A stretch of 64,000 nt of DNA from Eremomyces bilateralis CBS 781.70. Lineage: Eukaryota; Ascomycota; Dothideomycetes; Eremomycetales; Eremomycetaceae. Position 1 is the stretch's first letter. Each line of letters opens with the position of its first letter. The position numbers were made by a program, and so were the translations under genes. The stretch covers positions 977,528-1,041,527 of the forward strand of contig NW_022985069.1 of assembly GCF_010015585.1 (NCBI RefSeq). The letters run 5' to 3'. This document shows, in pieces, positions 32,316 to 42,683 of this stretch. Under the pieces are notes generated by a model. That model searched no databases, was not told the origin of the DNA, and saw only the letters and a list, made by a program, of their open reading frames with translations.

Positions 32316-34991
32316 ATGGATTTCCCTTCCACTCCCAACCAGAATGATGATGACACCCTCTATACTCCCCTCCATCCTAATGAAATCCGCCTGTTAAAGT
32401 TGCTACCTGGGCCTTGGGGTATGCCTATATGTTGCGAACTTTCCCATGTACCTCTTTCGAACAAGCCAGCGTACAAGGCACTATCCTATGCTTGGGGATC
32501 TCGAAGACTTGTGGAGCCCGTCTTTCTTAACGAAACTCCACGACTAGTCACGAAAAATCTATACACTGCACTTTCGAGGCTCCGATCTGAAAATGAACCG
32601 GTCACGATATGGGTGGATGCTCTTTGCATCGATCAAGCGAATATCGATGAACGAGCAACTCAGGTTGCTATGATGCGAAGCATCTTTGCAAAAACCGACG
32701 AAGTCATTGTGCACCTGGATATTCCAAATCAGCATCTCAGAAATCATCGCCGATTGAGCCGAACTCCGCGGCCGGAATCATTCTTCCGTATGAGTGATTC
32801 TGATGATGCCCTTCTTGAGAAGTTTATGGGGCGTTTCAAAGTATCCGGGGATGGCTGCTTGCGGAGTCAACGTAGTCAGGTCGATGTCGGTACACAGGTG
32901 TTTTGTCTAATACGGCTCGTAGCCTCGGGGCGCCTCCATGAACTTATTTCTGCCGTTGCAGATCATCCTGATGGCTCTCTTCCTTCCATGTTATCCGATT
33001 TGTTTGAAAACCTCCGCTACATGTTGCGTTGCAGATGGTGGAACAGAGTATGGATCATTCAAGAGGTGGTCGTCCCAGAACGAGTAATGGTGTTCTATGG
33101 AGGAGCCATCGCCCCATGGGATATGTTGGTCAGTGCAGCTAAGGCCTGGCTGCCGGACGATTCGCGGAATTCTGATCCGCCATCCATCCCAAGGGAATAT
33201 TCACTGGTTCTTGACTACTTTGCCAAGCAAATACTGGGAATTGAGAAAATGCGAAGGCAGTGGAGATTCACCAACCAAACGACTCTTCTGCGGCTCTTGC
33301 GCCAATTTTCCGATCGAGAAGCATCTGATGACCGAGATAAAGTCTATGCGCTACTTGGACTAGTCACCCAATCCTTGAGTCTCCCTAACGGGCATATTCT
33401 ACTTCCAGACTACTCGTTGGACATAAAATCGGTTTTCATTAATGCAAGCCTATCTATTGTTCGGACAACCAGGTCACTATCAGTCATCGTCGTCGACAGT
33501 GCCCGCAAATATCGTCAAGATTTGCCATCATGGGCTGCTGATTGGACTGCCCCTGCGGATGACGCAGAACGAAAGCGAGCGGAAAAAATAGAACGATATG
33601 ACGCAACTGGGTGTTGGGATGTCCAAGTACAGCACGATACGGAAGAAGAATATGGTGGAATTGCGGCGAAGATAGATGGGATGGGTCAAAAGCACAGTCT
33701 CGAACAGGCCACCGGCATCAAATATGCAACAACTGTATCCGATTTCACCGCCATTCTTGGACATGCACAGTGGAAAGAATATCTTCTTTTGCCCGAGTCA
33801 ACTCGGGAAGACTGCCTTGAAGCCATTGAAACGTACGAAATGGCTAAAGGTGGGACAGTTTGGGCACGTCTATTAGATCAATCTATTCTCCAAGTCCCCG
33901 GTGTTCAGATCGATCGAGTGGCCAAGGTGTCAGAAGCCTGCTTTTCGGATCTCGAATTCCCCGCGGTTGTCAAAGAATGGGCTGTGCTTGCATTGTCGAA
34001 TCATCATGAATGGGGATCCGTGGCTACTTGGCTTGCCGACTTTGTTTACCCATTCCTTCACACGTTGGGCATCAACGTGAGCGAGGAAAACTCCCCGCCT
34101 ATTCAAGGTCCATCACAGTCAGATTTGGGGTGGTTGGTGCCTATGGAAGACTCCGAAACGCTGCCGCGCTGTATATCCGATGCACTTCTGGCTGCTAGCG
34201 GGAGACCAAGGCCATATGCGCCGATGAAGGAGCATCGTGGTGTCGAGCCAGCTCTAGCAGATGAGAGAGCAGAGGAACAACTCCTCAAGGTTGCGATAGA
34301 GCAATCATACCGACGTCGTTTCTTCGTTACCGCTACGGGTCACTTCGGCCTTGGACCTTTGAATCTTCAGGCTGCCGATCGTATTTACCTGCTTCCTGGA
34401 TCCAAGACCCCAGTTGTTCTTCGAGACGCTGGTAAACGGGAAACAGCACGCTTCAAGGGGATGGGCAAGCTTGGCACCGTGGAAAGAGAATGTCATGAAA
34501 TCATAGGGGATTGCTACATCCACCCTTATATGCAGGGACAGGCTCGCGAGCGTTTCCAGTCTGCGGCGGCTCAATGGGGCTCCAAATCAGATTTACGGCG
34601 TTGCATCGCCGCATTCGGATCCGCTGCCAAACAGCGCCGCGACCTTGAGATCCAGTTATTCAGACTCGGTACTCGAAAACTACAGCTATCTTCGCTGTTA
34701 GAAGACCTGGAAAAGCAATTCGAGAAGGACGAGGCATTTCCAGAAACCTTCCTCATGAATCGCATAAAGTCGGCCGATATTGTTCCAGAAATGGAGCGTC
34801 GGCAAGGGCAGATACCATCGAGCGAGCTTGTGCCCCAGATTCTGCGAGAGAGGCTCGTGGAGGTAGAGGAGAACAATTCCAAGACCGAGAGAGCCTTCAA
34901 CAGCGCAGTTGGTCAGGCAGAAGCCACGAAGAAGTCCCTCCTTGCCGCTGAGAAAAAATCGTCATCTAGCATCTTCGTCTATCTTGTTTAA
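32316..34991 (+). CDS. HET-domain (heterokaryon incompatibility) protein
   Basis: A single exon of 891 residues. The HET domain runs from about 55 to 260: Y-K-A-L-S-Y-A-W-G-S, I-W-V-D-A-L-C-I-D-Q-A-N-I-D-E-R-A-T-Q-V near 100, and W-W-N-R-V-W-I-I-Q-E-V-V. Such proteins trigger cell death on contact between unlike fungal strains. The domain ends with the D-R-D-K-V-Y-A-L-L-G-L block. The middle is unassigned. The last ~130 residues are charged and heptad-like, predicting a coiled coil. The frame is intact. No NACHT or repeat partner domain is visible. Confidence 0.93.
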   Translation: MDFPSTPNQNDDDTLYTPLHPNEIRLLKLLPGPWGMPICCELSHVPLSNKPAYKALSYAWGSRRLVEPVFLNETPRLVTKNLYTALSRLRSENEPVTIWVDALCIDQANIDERATQVAMMRSIFAKTDEVIVHLDIPNQHLRNHRRLSRTPRPESFFRMSDSDDALLEKFMGRFKVSGDGCLRSQRSQVDVGTQVFCLIRLVASGRLHELISAVADHPDGSLPSMLSDLFENLRYMLRCRWWNRVWIIQEVVVPERVMVFYGGAIAPWDMLVSAAKAWLPDDSRNSDPPSIPREYSLVLDYFAKQILGIEKMRRQWRFTNQTTLLRLLRQFSDREASDDRDKVYALLGLVTQSLSLPNGHILLPDYSLDIKSVFINASLSIVRTTRSLSVIVVDSARKYRQDLPSWAADWTAPADDAERKRAEKIERYDATGCWDVQVQHDTEEEYGGIAAKIDGMGQKHSLEQATGIKYATTVSDFTAILGHAQWKEYLLLPESTREDCLEAIETYEMAKGGTVWARLLDQSILQVPGVQIDRVAKVSEACFSDLEFPAVVKEWAVLALSNHHEWGSVATWLADFVYPFLHTLGINVSEENSPPIQGPSQSDLGWLVPMEDSETLPRCISDALLAASGRPRPYAPMKEHRGVEPALADERAEEQLLKVAIEQSYRRRFFVTATGHFGLGPLNLQAADRIYLLPGSKTPVVLRDAGKRETARFKGMGKLGTVERECHEIIGDCYIHPYMQGQARERFQSAAAQWGSKSDLRRCIAAFGSAAKQRRDLEIQLFRLGTRKLQLSSLLEDLEKQFEKDEAFPETFLMNRIKSADIVPEMERRQGQIPSSELVPQILRERLVEVEENNSKTERAFNSAVGQAEATKKSLLAAEKKSSSSIFVYLV

Positions 34992-35882
34992 TTCCTTCTT
35001 GTACCATCTGGAAAGGAAGAAATTGATGGTCCTAAAGCTCATCCCGGTGGCGTTAAAAACCCTTAAGTATTGTTACTTCAGATTACCTTCGCCTCACATT
35101 ATCTTTCTTGAGGCATGTCTTGAAATACCCAACTGTCTGTGTTTTAACGCCTTCCCTCGCTCAGTTGAGCAGTGTAGCATCACCTTCGAATCACCTTTCG
35201 CCATGGGACAAGGCAACCTCTCGCGCAGCCTTTCTTTTACAGCTCCGCCCTTTTCCTGTATATTCATACCCTGTCTCATGCAAGCCACTTCCCCTTTGCC
35301 CTTTTCATCGTCGAGCAGCAAGGCTGGCTCTCTACGAGCACAAGAAGGTAGCTATCCCCATCCCCCCAGATCACCAAATTTTCCACAGTGTTGCAGCGTT
35401 TCGTACGTCCTCTTTTTCCTCAGCCTTGTCACTGTGTTACTCCTGGACAGAAGGCAACCGCCAAGATGTTGCCTTTCCACGTCAGCACTCATCCATTTCA
35501 TTGGATACCTGAATACCCAGTCTTCGATGCGGGCGGTGATTGGAGTGCGGGAAGCCTTGACTTGGACACAAGGTGCCTTTTTTTATTATCACTGACGCTA
35601 AAAAAAGGGCGAACGAGGACTTGACCCAGGCCTCGGGTATTGGATCTTGTAGACCCTGCACCATGGCGCCCGAGTGAATACGATGATGTGGTCGCAGAGG
35701 CGCTCCCCTTCGCCCTCCGCCAGCCCCTTTGCAGTTTGAAAGCACCGCGTGGGCGGATACACCCAACCGTACATACCGTCCTATCAGCGACTTGTATGGG
35801 ACTGATCCTGCGAAATCGCTTTGGATGGGTATAAATAACGGTACACCACAAGCTAAAAGGTGAGCTTCTTCGATGGATGTGA
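34992..35882. other. intergenic, nothing recognised
   Basis: About 890 bases. Pyrimidine-rich on the plus strand near 35200-35450, as in fungal promoters. Open frames here have no motifs. Confidence 0.35.
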
Positions 35883-36566
35883 ATGCCGGATTCGCTTACT
35901 CATGCCCAAAATTTTAGTAGTGATGGATCGACCGAACCACTGGCATATTTATGCCCTGTATGCAACCGTCCTATGGGCTCGTCGACCGAGTTTGTCAAAC
36001 ACTTGAAGGATACATCCTGCGGGTCCACATGCCTCGAGTGTGGTGAACTGTCAAGGTCCGGTGTAGACCTCTATAGGCATGCTCAAGAATATAGCCATAG
36101 CGTTCTCCGCTGCGGCTACAAAAAGTGTGGAAAGACCTACGCCCGAATCGACATCCTTGAGCGTCATTTGCTCAATCATCGAGCCAATGCAGCTCAATAC
36201 CCATGCACTTACTGTTGCAGTGAGAGGGCGTTCACGCGCAAAGACAAGCTAAAGCAGCATTTGAACAATTTTCATCGAATCGGCGACGCGCAAGGCATTG
36301 ACCTTGTCTGTCATCACCATGATTGCGACTCATATCGTCCCAATGGTCCCCACTATTATGAACTCGATCATCCCTTCAAAAGGGGCGCAGATTACACCAG
36401 TCACATCAAAGAAGTCCACGACGAATCTCCGTATCCTTGCCCCGTCGCAGGATGCAATCGCGTCGGCGCGAAGGGATACTTCTCCAAAAGTCCTCTGGTA
36501 AGGCATATCAAGAAGGAGCATGTTGGGACAGATATACAGTTCGGCAAGATCCCGGCCTCTGTTTAG
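35883..36566 (+). CDS. C2H2-type zinc-finger protein
   Basis: A single exon of 227 residues with at least five Cys/His clusters: C-P-V-C...H (about 24-43), C-L-E-C...H (51-69), C-G-Y-K-K-C-G-K...H-L-L-N-H (76-98), C-T-Y-C-C...H-L-N-N-F-H (106-130), and C-P-V-A-G-C...H-I-K-K-E-H (190-213). The third, fourth and last follow the classical C2H2 pattern, with extra residues between cysteines as in many fungal short zinc-finger proteins. It is probably nuclear; no target is indicated. The start is the first ATG. An intron just after it (acceptor TTTTAG at about 35922) is a possible alternative. Confidence 0.75.
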   Translation: MPDSLTHAQNFSSDGSTEPLAYLCPVCNRPMGSSTEFVKHLKDTSCGSTCLECGELSRSGVDLYRHAQEYSHSVLRCGYKKCGKTYARIDILERHLLNHRANAAQYPCTYCCSERAFTRKDKLKQHLNNFHRIGDAQGIDLVCHHHDCDSYRPNGPHYYELDHPFKRGADYTSHIKEVHDESPYPCPVAGCNRVGAKGYFSKSPLVRHIKKEHVGTDIQFGKIPASV

Positions 36567-36906
36567 TGGAGAATGGGGATGGGAATGATGATCCACGGCG
36601 ATTCCATACTCGCAAGTCGCAAACGAGACTCGACATGTGTGGGTTTTGGGTGATGTCTCATCATTTGCCATGCAAATCGGGATCAAGGGGTTAGACTGTC
36701 GTTACCGTGCAGGTTGAATACAACTGAATTAGCTCTCGACGTATTGATTTGAATAGCAAATTACTTATGCAACATCGAGTATGTGACCGATATGAAACGG
36801 GTATCATGAATTCCAGCGCCACCACCCTCGTACACCCCCACAAATACCAACACCCCCATCCATCGTCCATCCTGCAGCACGAAGTTCACGCTATAGTGAT
36901 AGATCT
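36567..36906. other. convergent 3' region, nothing recognised
   Basis: 340 bases between the zinc-finger gene and the heme-oxygenase-like gene, which end toward each other. Confidence 0.4.
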
Positions 36907-38100
36907 TCATGTCCAAACCCCAGAGCGACCCAACGCATACCATCCGAGTGCGCTAGCGACAACCGCAACACCAGCAATGGCGTGTGGGAACCAGTCAACA
37001 CGACGTACTCCAGTATTTCGCAAAACCCCACTAGGTGTATCATGAACAGAATATTTCTTGCTCGTAGCGCGCTCTGTCCCGCCCAGTGTCGTGTTAGAGT
37101 TGCGAAACTCAGTATCCAACTCAGTGACAATATCCTCGCAAGCTTTAAATACCACTTCGGCCTCCTCAAGCACCTCAACCCTCTGCTCTTCGGAAAGCAT
37201 GTTCCCTATACACTCGAACTGACTCTTGAACCCTGCTCTGATATCTTCCCCGTCCTGGCCCCCCTCAAAGCACCAGAGACCAAGTCCCTTGGTCTCCTGG
37301 GCACATGGCTTCTCGTCTGTTTCAGGATGGCTCTCGCCATCAAAATCTGCTCCCCAAAATCCAGGTCCACTGGCAACTAACTGGCTCCGGATCCATCTTC
37401 CACCGCTAAAGATTGCCAGGTAGAAAGTCCATGCATATGCCAATAGAACATGCGGCTTCTCGTTTGCAACGCGCCGGATGCGTTGGCAAATGTTTTGGAC
37501 GGCAGGACTTGGATACGCGGATAGGGAGACGGAGAGATCGATCGGCTGGATATTGAGAAGATATGCGAGATCCGCTTGGAGCGTGGGGGTGCGGTGAAGG
37601 CCTACGGGAAGCAGGTGCGACAGCATTTGGAGAAGCACTGCGTTCGGCTTTAGCGGAGGGGAAGTTGCGTCATCAGGTGGCAGGTTGGGGGACGTCTGAG
37701 CGTGTTCAATCTGGGAAGACCTTGCGGCGAGAATGTCGGAGTAGGTTTGGATGTTCACCCATGGATCCTCTAACAGTTCTTTAAGCCGTGCCTGGTGAAT
37801 CGGCGAGCGGGTGCCATCGGTGGGCGAGGGAAGGAGGTCGCGGATGGATGCCTCGAGGGTGAAGAATATGTGCGCGAAGTGGAGGATGCCGTTTGCGTAG
37901 AGATCTGGACTGGATGTATGCGGGGGCAAAGCGAGCGGGAGTCGAGATGTGATGAGGCGGTTGAGCTTCGTATGCGCTGATCTAGAGGTTTGGAGTTAGT
38001 AGGCGGAAGCGTAAGAAACTGTGCGATAGACATACTGAGTCGCCTTGTTAATCTGCGCCCCGAAAGACTCAGCATCTGCTGGTGGCTTTGATCGAAGCAT
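36907..38100 (-). CDS. heme oxygenase-like protein with C-terminal membrane anchor
   Basis: Exons 38100-38036 and 37981-36907 (54-base intron, TACTAAC branch site) give 379 residues. The first helix reads I-N-K-A-T-Q-S-A-H-T-K-L-N with His where heme oxygenases place the heme ligand. A Y-L-A-I-F-S-G-G-R-W-I-R segment matches the Gly-rich distal helix (Y-L-G-D-L-S-G-G in classical enzymes). The stretch 215-300 is an extension. A hydrophobic helix at about 350-372, near the very end, makes it tail-anchored as microsomal heme oxygenases are. Heme degradation to biliverdin is the family role; activity of this divergent fungal branch is not proved by the sequence. Confidence 0.8.
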
Positions 38101-39648
38101 CTCGTCCCTATTCTAAACGTTCCGATTCTAAAGGTCGCGCAGAGTACCGGTTGGAGAGAAGCGTGGGACTTCTGGTTAAGTATGTGCTCTTCAGCAGTCT
38201 TCATCTTAAGGGATATATACATAGTAGCGCTACATCAGTCATAATACATCCAGGCAACATCCACGCAGGGGATATGGTTGGAGGCGGAGTGACTTTGACT
38301 GTGCAAACAAGGTCATGAGATCAAGGTGGCAGTGGCACCGGAACACTAGCGGGGGAATAGGCACCATGGTAAATCTTGCTCTTCATACACACTCTGGAGG
38401 GATAACCTGAGGGAGTCATCCATATCAGCAGCGTCTCTTGACCTGGTCATTTTGGAACGGTGGATGATCAATAGCAACATCTTGTAGCGGCGGAGACGCG
38501 ATGAATGGCGTGGCACGCGTTTGTGGCACATCGCCACGTCATATGAGGCTGGTAGGACCCCTGGAGAGCTTCTCTAGTAAACTTCCCGATTTCCCCTGTC
38601 CTTACCAGGCTGCTAAAATGAAAAACTCAGATCTGACTTTGATTTTAGGCATTGGCAGAAAATAAAAGGTTTCAGGACAAGCATATCTCCTCCTTGAAAA
38701 TGTTGACTAGTTGACTGGACCTCAATGCTGTATCCATATACTTGGCGCTGTGCGTGCTCTTGTCTGATGTTGCTCTGAGGACGAGACTAGCTGTTCTATC
38801 ACATATTTTTTTGAGACTTTGTAAGGGACCCTTTAGATTCTCTTTTATTTACCAGAACGCTTGATGATATTTGAACGTGCTGAGTGTCCGAGACTTGCAT
38901 GGCTGTACGGAGTATTCCATACGGAATACGGATATTTATCGTCTTATTACAAACTGACTCGTCCTCAAAGAACATCTCCTTGTTAATTTTAGATCACGTG
39001 TAGTGCTCCATGATTCAAGTCAAGAGACGTGGGCAGTCTGCCTTGCCCATAAGCTGTCTGTCCCTTTGCATCTGTACTTCGTACGACCGTAATATTACAC
39101 CATTATTTCCCATGTTCAAGGCTCACTCGTATCTAAATCCTTATGTGGATAATGCGAGGAGAAAACCAGCTGTATCCCTGCCTTGCAACGCGCCTTGTGG
39201 CCATTATGATGTACCAGTTAAACTTAATGTCAGCCTCTGGCTTGCTCCCACTTGATGAATCTTTGATGTTTCTCAGTCGAAGATTGGATTAGTACAGAAA
39301 ATCGCTCGAACAAATGCATATCTCATTGGTTCCGCTCCTCGCTATGTTGGTTAGATCGTCATCTTTTTCGTTCTATCGTCATGAAAGCCTCGACTAGATC
39401 GCGCATTCTGAGCGGATATCTCGGTGCCTCGTTTGCGCAGTCTCAGCTATTCTAAAGTGTGGTTGATTGCACGAATACTTGTGGCTATGTTGAATCGTGA
39501 TGAAGTCAATATCAAATATTAGTCTGTTTAAATACCTACCGGCAATAATACAGCGATACAAAAGCTCCAATTCTTCACCGTCAGTTTGAAATCGTTCCTG
39601 CTATCAACTCATCATCTTTCAAACTGGTAGCATCCATACGTTCTTCGA
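38101..39648. other. long intergenic region before the FAD oxidase
   Basis: 1.5 kb between two divergent genes, with no gene-like frame. It contains the dyad GTATTCC-4-GGAATAC at 38912-38929 and pyrimidine-rich DNA close to the oxidase start. Confidence 0.4.
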
Positions 39649-41774
39649 ATGATGCTTCTATTTCATTTGGTTCTTTTCGTCCCTGGCTTCGCCTTGGGGG
39701 CCCTCACCAGACAAGGAGATCATTCGGGGCCAAGCAGCTGCAAATGTGTATGTGTCAATATCATCTTTTACCAATTTCCTATTACAAGGAGTTCCCGTCG
39801 GAGTCTACCTATGTGTTGGGGACGAGACAGTTCTTGTAGTACCGGCACAATAACCAACCATTTACTCTCATCTGACTTCCTAGCAGACTCCAAAGGATCC
39901 ATGCTGGCCATCTCTCGACGAGTGGTCTCGATTCAACGCATCAACATCTGGTCGGCTCATTAGAGGCAGTCCCCCAGCCGCCGTCTGCTACCCGAACACA
40001 CCAGCATACGATGCAGAAGCATGTGCTTATGTTTCTGCCAATTGGTTCACGAGCTCGTTTCACGCAGCGGATCCCATCAGTGTGGATTACCCATTCTGGG
40101 CCAACAATAGTTGTAACCCGATCTACTCCAACGGCACGAGTATAACGGGCGACCCAACAGCTGGTGAACGAGGATGCAGCATTGGCAAATATCCTGCTTA
40201 TGTTGTCAATGCTACGACTGCGGAGCAGGTGCAGGCCACAGTACGGTTTGCAGTCAAGAACAATATTCGACTGAATATCAAGAATACTGGCCATAACTAC
40301 CCTGGCCGTTCGACTGCCTATGGAAGCCTGTCCATTTATACTAGGCATTTCCAGGGCATTCAGTGGCATGATGACTTCAAGCCACAAAGTTGCAACAAAG
40401 GCAACTCCACCAAGCAGATGGCTGCCACCATTGCTGCCGGCATGAACGACACAGCCGTCTACGAGGAGGCAGACAAACACGGAGCGGTCGTGGTGGGTGG
40501 ATCGAATCCGACAGTTGGGATCATGGGCTGGTTCCAAGGAGGCGGACACGGCCCATTATCTTCCGAATATGGCATGGGAGCGGACAATTTGCTCGAAGCA
40601 ACCTTGGTTACCCCGACTGGAGATCTGATTATCGTCAACGAATGCCAACACTCGGACGTCTTTTGGGCCATCCGTGGAGGAGGCGGAGGCACGTTCGGCG
40701 TGTTATTGTCGGCAACGATGAAGGCATATCCGACTCCGGCAACATCACTACTCCCCATCCAGATTAGCCAAGCAGATCCCAGCGAAACTGGCACTGACCA
40801 GTTCTACTCGCTGATAGCTTGGTTACACAGTCAGTTCCCAGCACTCAAGGATGGCGGTGCGCAAGGGTACTATTTCCTGGTCCCCCCTCCCGTAGCACCG
40901 GTACTGAGCTTCTCTGGTTTTTTCTTCTTTTACAACAAGCCGGAGGGTTATGTCACCGAGTTAGTTGCACCTGTTCGAGCCAAGCTCGAGGAAATGGAGA
41001 AACAAGGACTCATCGCTTTTACGCTTCTGGAGACCCCCGCCACTCCGACTTTCTACTCTCTCTGGTTCCCACTTGTTGCTGCCAACAATAGTGAAACAGT
41101 GGCAGAGGGCAATGGTGCTATGGGAAGTAGGCTACTAACTCGCAAAGCGTTGACAGAAGATGTTGGCTTTGTCGCAAGCGTCTTTAAAGCGATCGCGTCA
41201 AATGCTGGGAAAGAGGTATAGCATCTCTATTGCAACTCAACTTCAATATTCGGGTCAACTGACTTTTCTCGCAGGAGCCCTATAAACCGATCATGCTCGG
41301 GCATATGATCGCAAACGACAAAAACCGCGGGTTGGATATTGCGCTCAACCCAGGCTGGCGAGATGCCGTCACCCATTTTGTCGTTGTCAACAATTGGCCC
41401 GACGCACTCCCAAGCGGTCTCGACCAGAAGATGTGGGATGATATGACATTCAATACCACGCACTACCTTCGGCAGCTGAGCCCAGACTCCGGCGCCTATT
41501 TCAACGAAGTAAGTATCTTTACCAAATTTCTCCAGTCGGTGTTGACTCCCCCTAGGCCGACCCGTTTGAGCCCGACTGGCAGTACACGTTTTTCGGTGTC
41601 AACTACCCACGGCTGAGGAAAATCAAGAAGCAGCTTGATCCCGACAGCGTCCTTTGGTGTCGAGGCTGTGTGGGTAGCGAGGAATGGGATGAGGAGGATA
41701 GCGGCAGGCTCTGTCGAGTTGGATGGGCTGGTGGCGAGATTAGGCGTAGGGTTGGGCAGAGTATCATACCATAG
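39649..41774 (+). CDS. secreted berberine-bridge-type FAD-linked oxidoreductase
   Basis: Exons 39649-39747, 39884-41215, 41275-41508 and 41556-41774 give 627 residues. A signal peptide (about 1-18) is followed by C-K-C and the C-W-P-S-L-D-E-W-S-R-F-N motif. The FAD domain has I-K-N-T-G-H-N-Y-P-G-R-S with the His that usually binds FAD covalently, and G-G-S-N-P-T-V-G-I-M-G-W-F-Q-G-G-G-H-G-P-L; the cysteine used by bicovalent members is absent. The berberine C-terminal motif Y-P-R-L-R-K-I-K-K-Q-L-D-P-D-S-V-L-W follows. Intron 1 is long (136 bases) and ends in a tandem TAGCAG acceptor. Many N-glycosylation sequons agree with secretion. It oxidises sugars, alcohols or alkaloid-like substrates; which is unknown. 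Confidence 0.9.
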
Positions 41775-42683
41775 AAAGTCTTTACCGCCTGCGAAGGATT
41801 ACAGCTTGAAAGCAGCGTAAAGCATTAATCATTGGTTAGTTAACTGAAAGATCATAACATAACTAACTAGTTAACTAGATGAAATCTAACCTAATTCGCA
41901 ATAGTATTCCTAACGCACCTAGTTGATTGACTGCAATTGTTCTATTTTTCCTAGTCATCGCTAGAGCAAATTGTTTCTAATCGACGCTTCTAGGCGTGAA
42001 ACGTAGAAACACGACCGACGAATATATAACACCTCACGTTAACTTCTCTACATGGCTATTGGCTAGTTATAAATGAGTAAACCTAACGCCCTGAAACCCA
42101 GCAGAAACCTGAAAGGTCTATGCCTTGAAAAGCTTGAACTTCAGTGTACCGTTCATGGCTGACCCTGACTCATTCCCCATCAGAACCCAAGTCTAGCAGA
42201 AGCACCATAGCGAATTGACTCGTTCTTGATTCTCTTTAGAGCAACCGAGAGGCGAGTACCTATTGTAGGACCAACAACAGCCACGGTGTTTTACCAGTCA
42301 CCACAGCACCCAAGCCGTTAATCAAACGATATTCTCTCTTTATTATTTTCAGCCCAGGTGACTCGATTTCTAACATCAAGGGGTCATGCAAAGCAGAGAG
42401 TTATGCAATGTAATCGCTAGATAGTAGGCAGTAGAGATTTCTTCACCTCACAAAGTCGGCCACAAAAGCTTGCCGGGATGAGTGCACAATGGGCTTGGTT
42501 TGGCATTGTCATGCTGTCAAAATCCAAGAATTCAAATATCTGTAGGTAACCCTTTAGCTTTTTGAATCTCTATGGCAATAAACAGGCTCTAGACTGAACA
42601 TATCAATTGATGTACTTCTCTAGCAGATACCGTAAGCCGTTTTCAAAATTCAATTCATATGCTTGCCCAACAGCGTTCAAAGC
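41775..42683. other. AT-rich convergent intergenic region
   Basis: About 900 bases between the convergent oxidase and decarboxylase genes. GTTAGTTAACTG and CTAGTTAACTAG-type repeats occur at 41832-41880. No gene seen. Confidence 0.4.

Noticed and set aside
34909-35595. Plus-strand frame of 228 codons after the HET gene
   Set aside because: It overlaps the HET gene's 3' end in another frame, then runs into pyrimidine-rich non-coding DNA. No motif.
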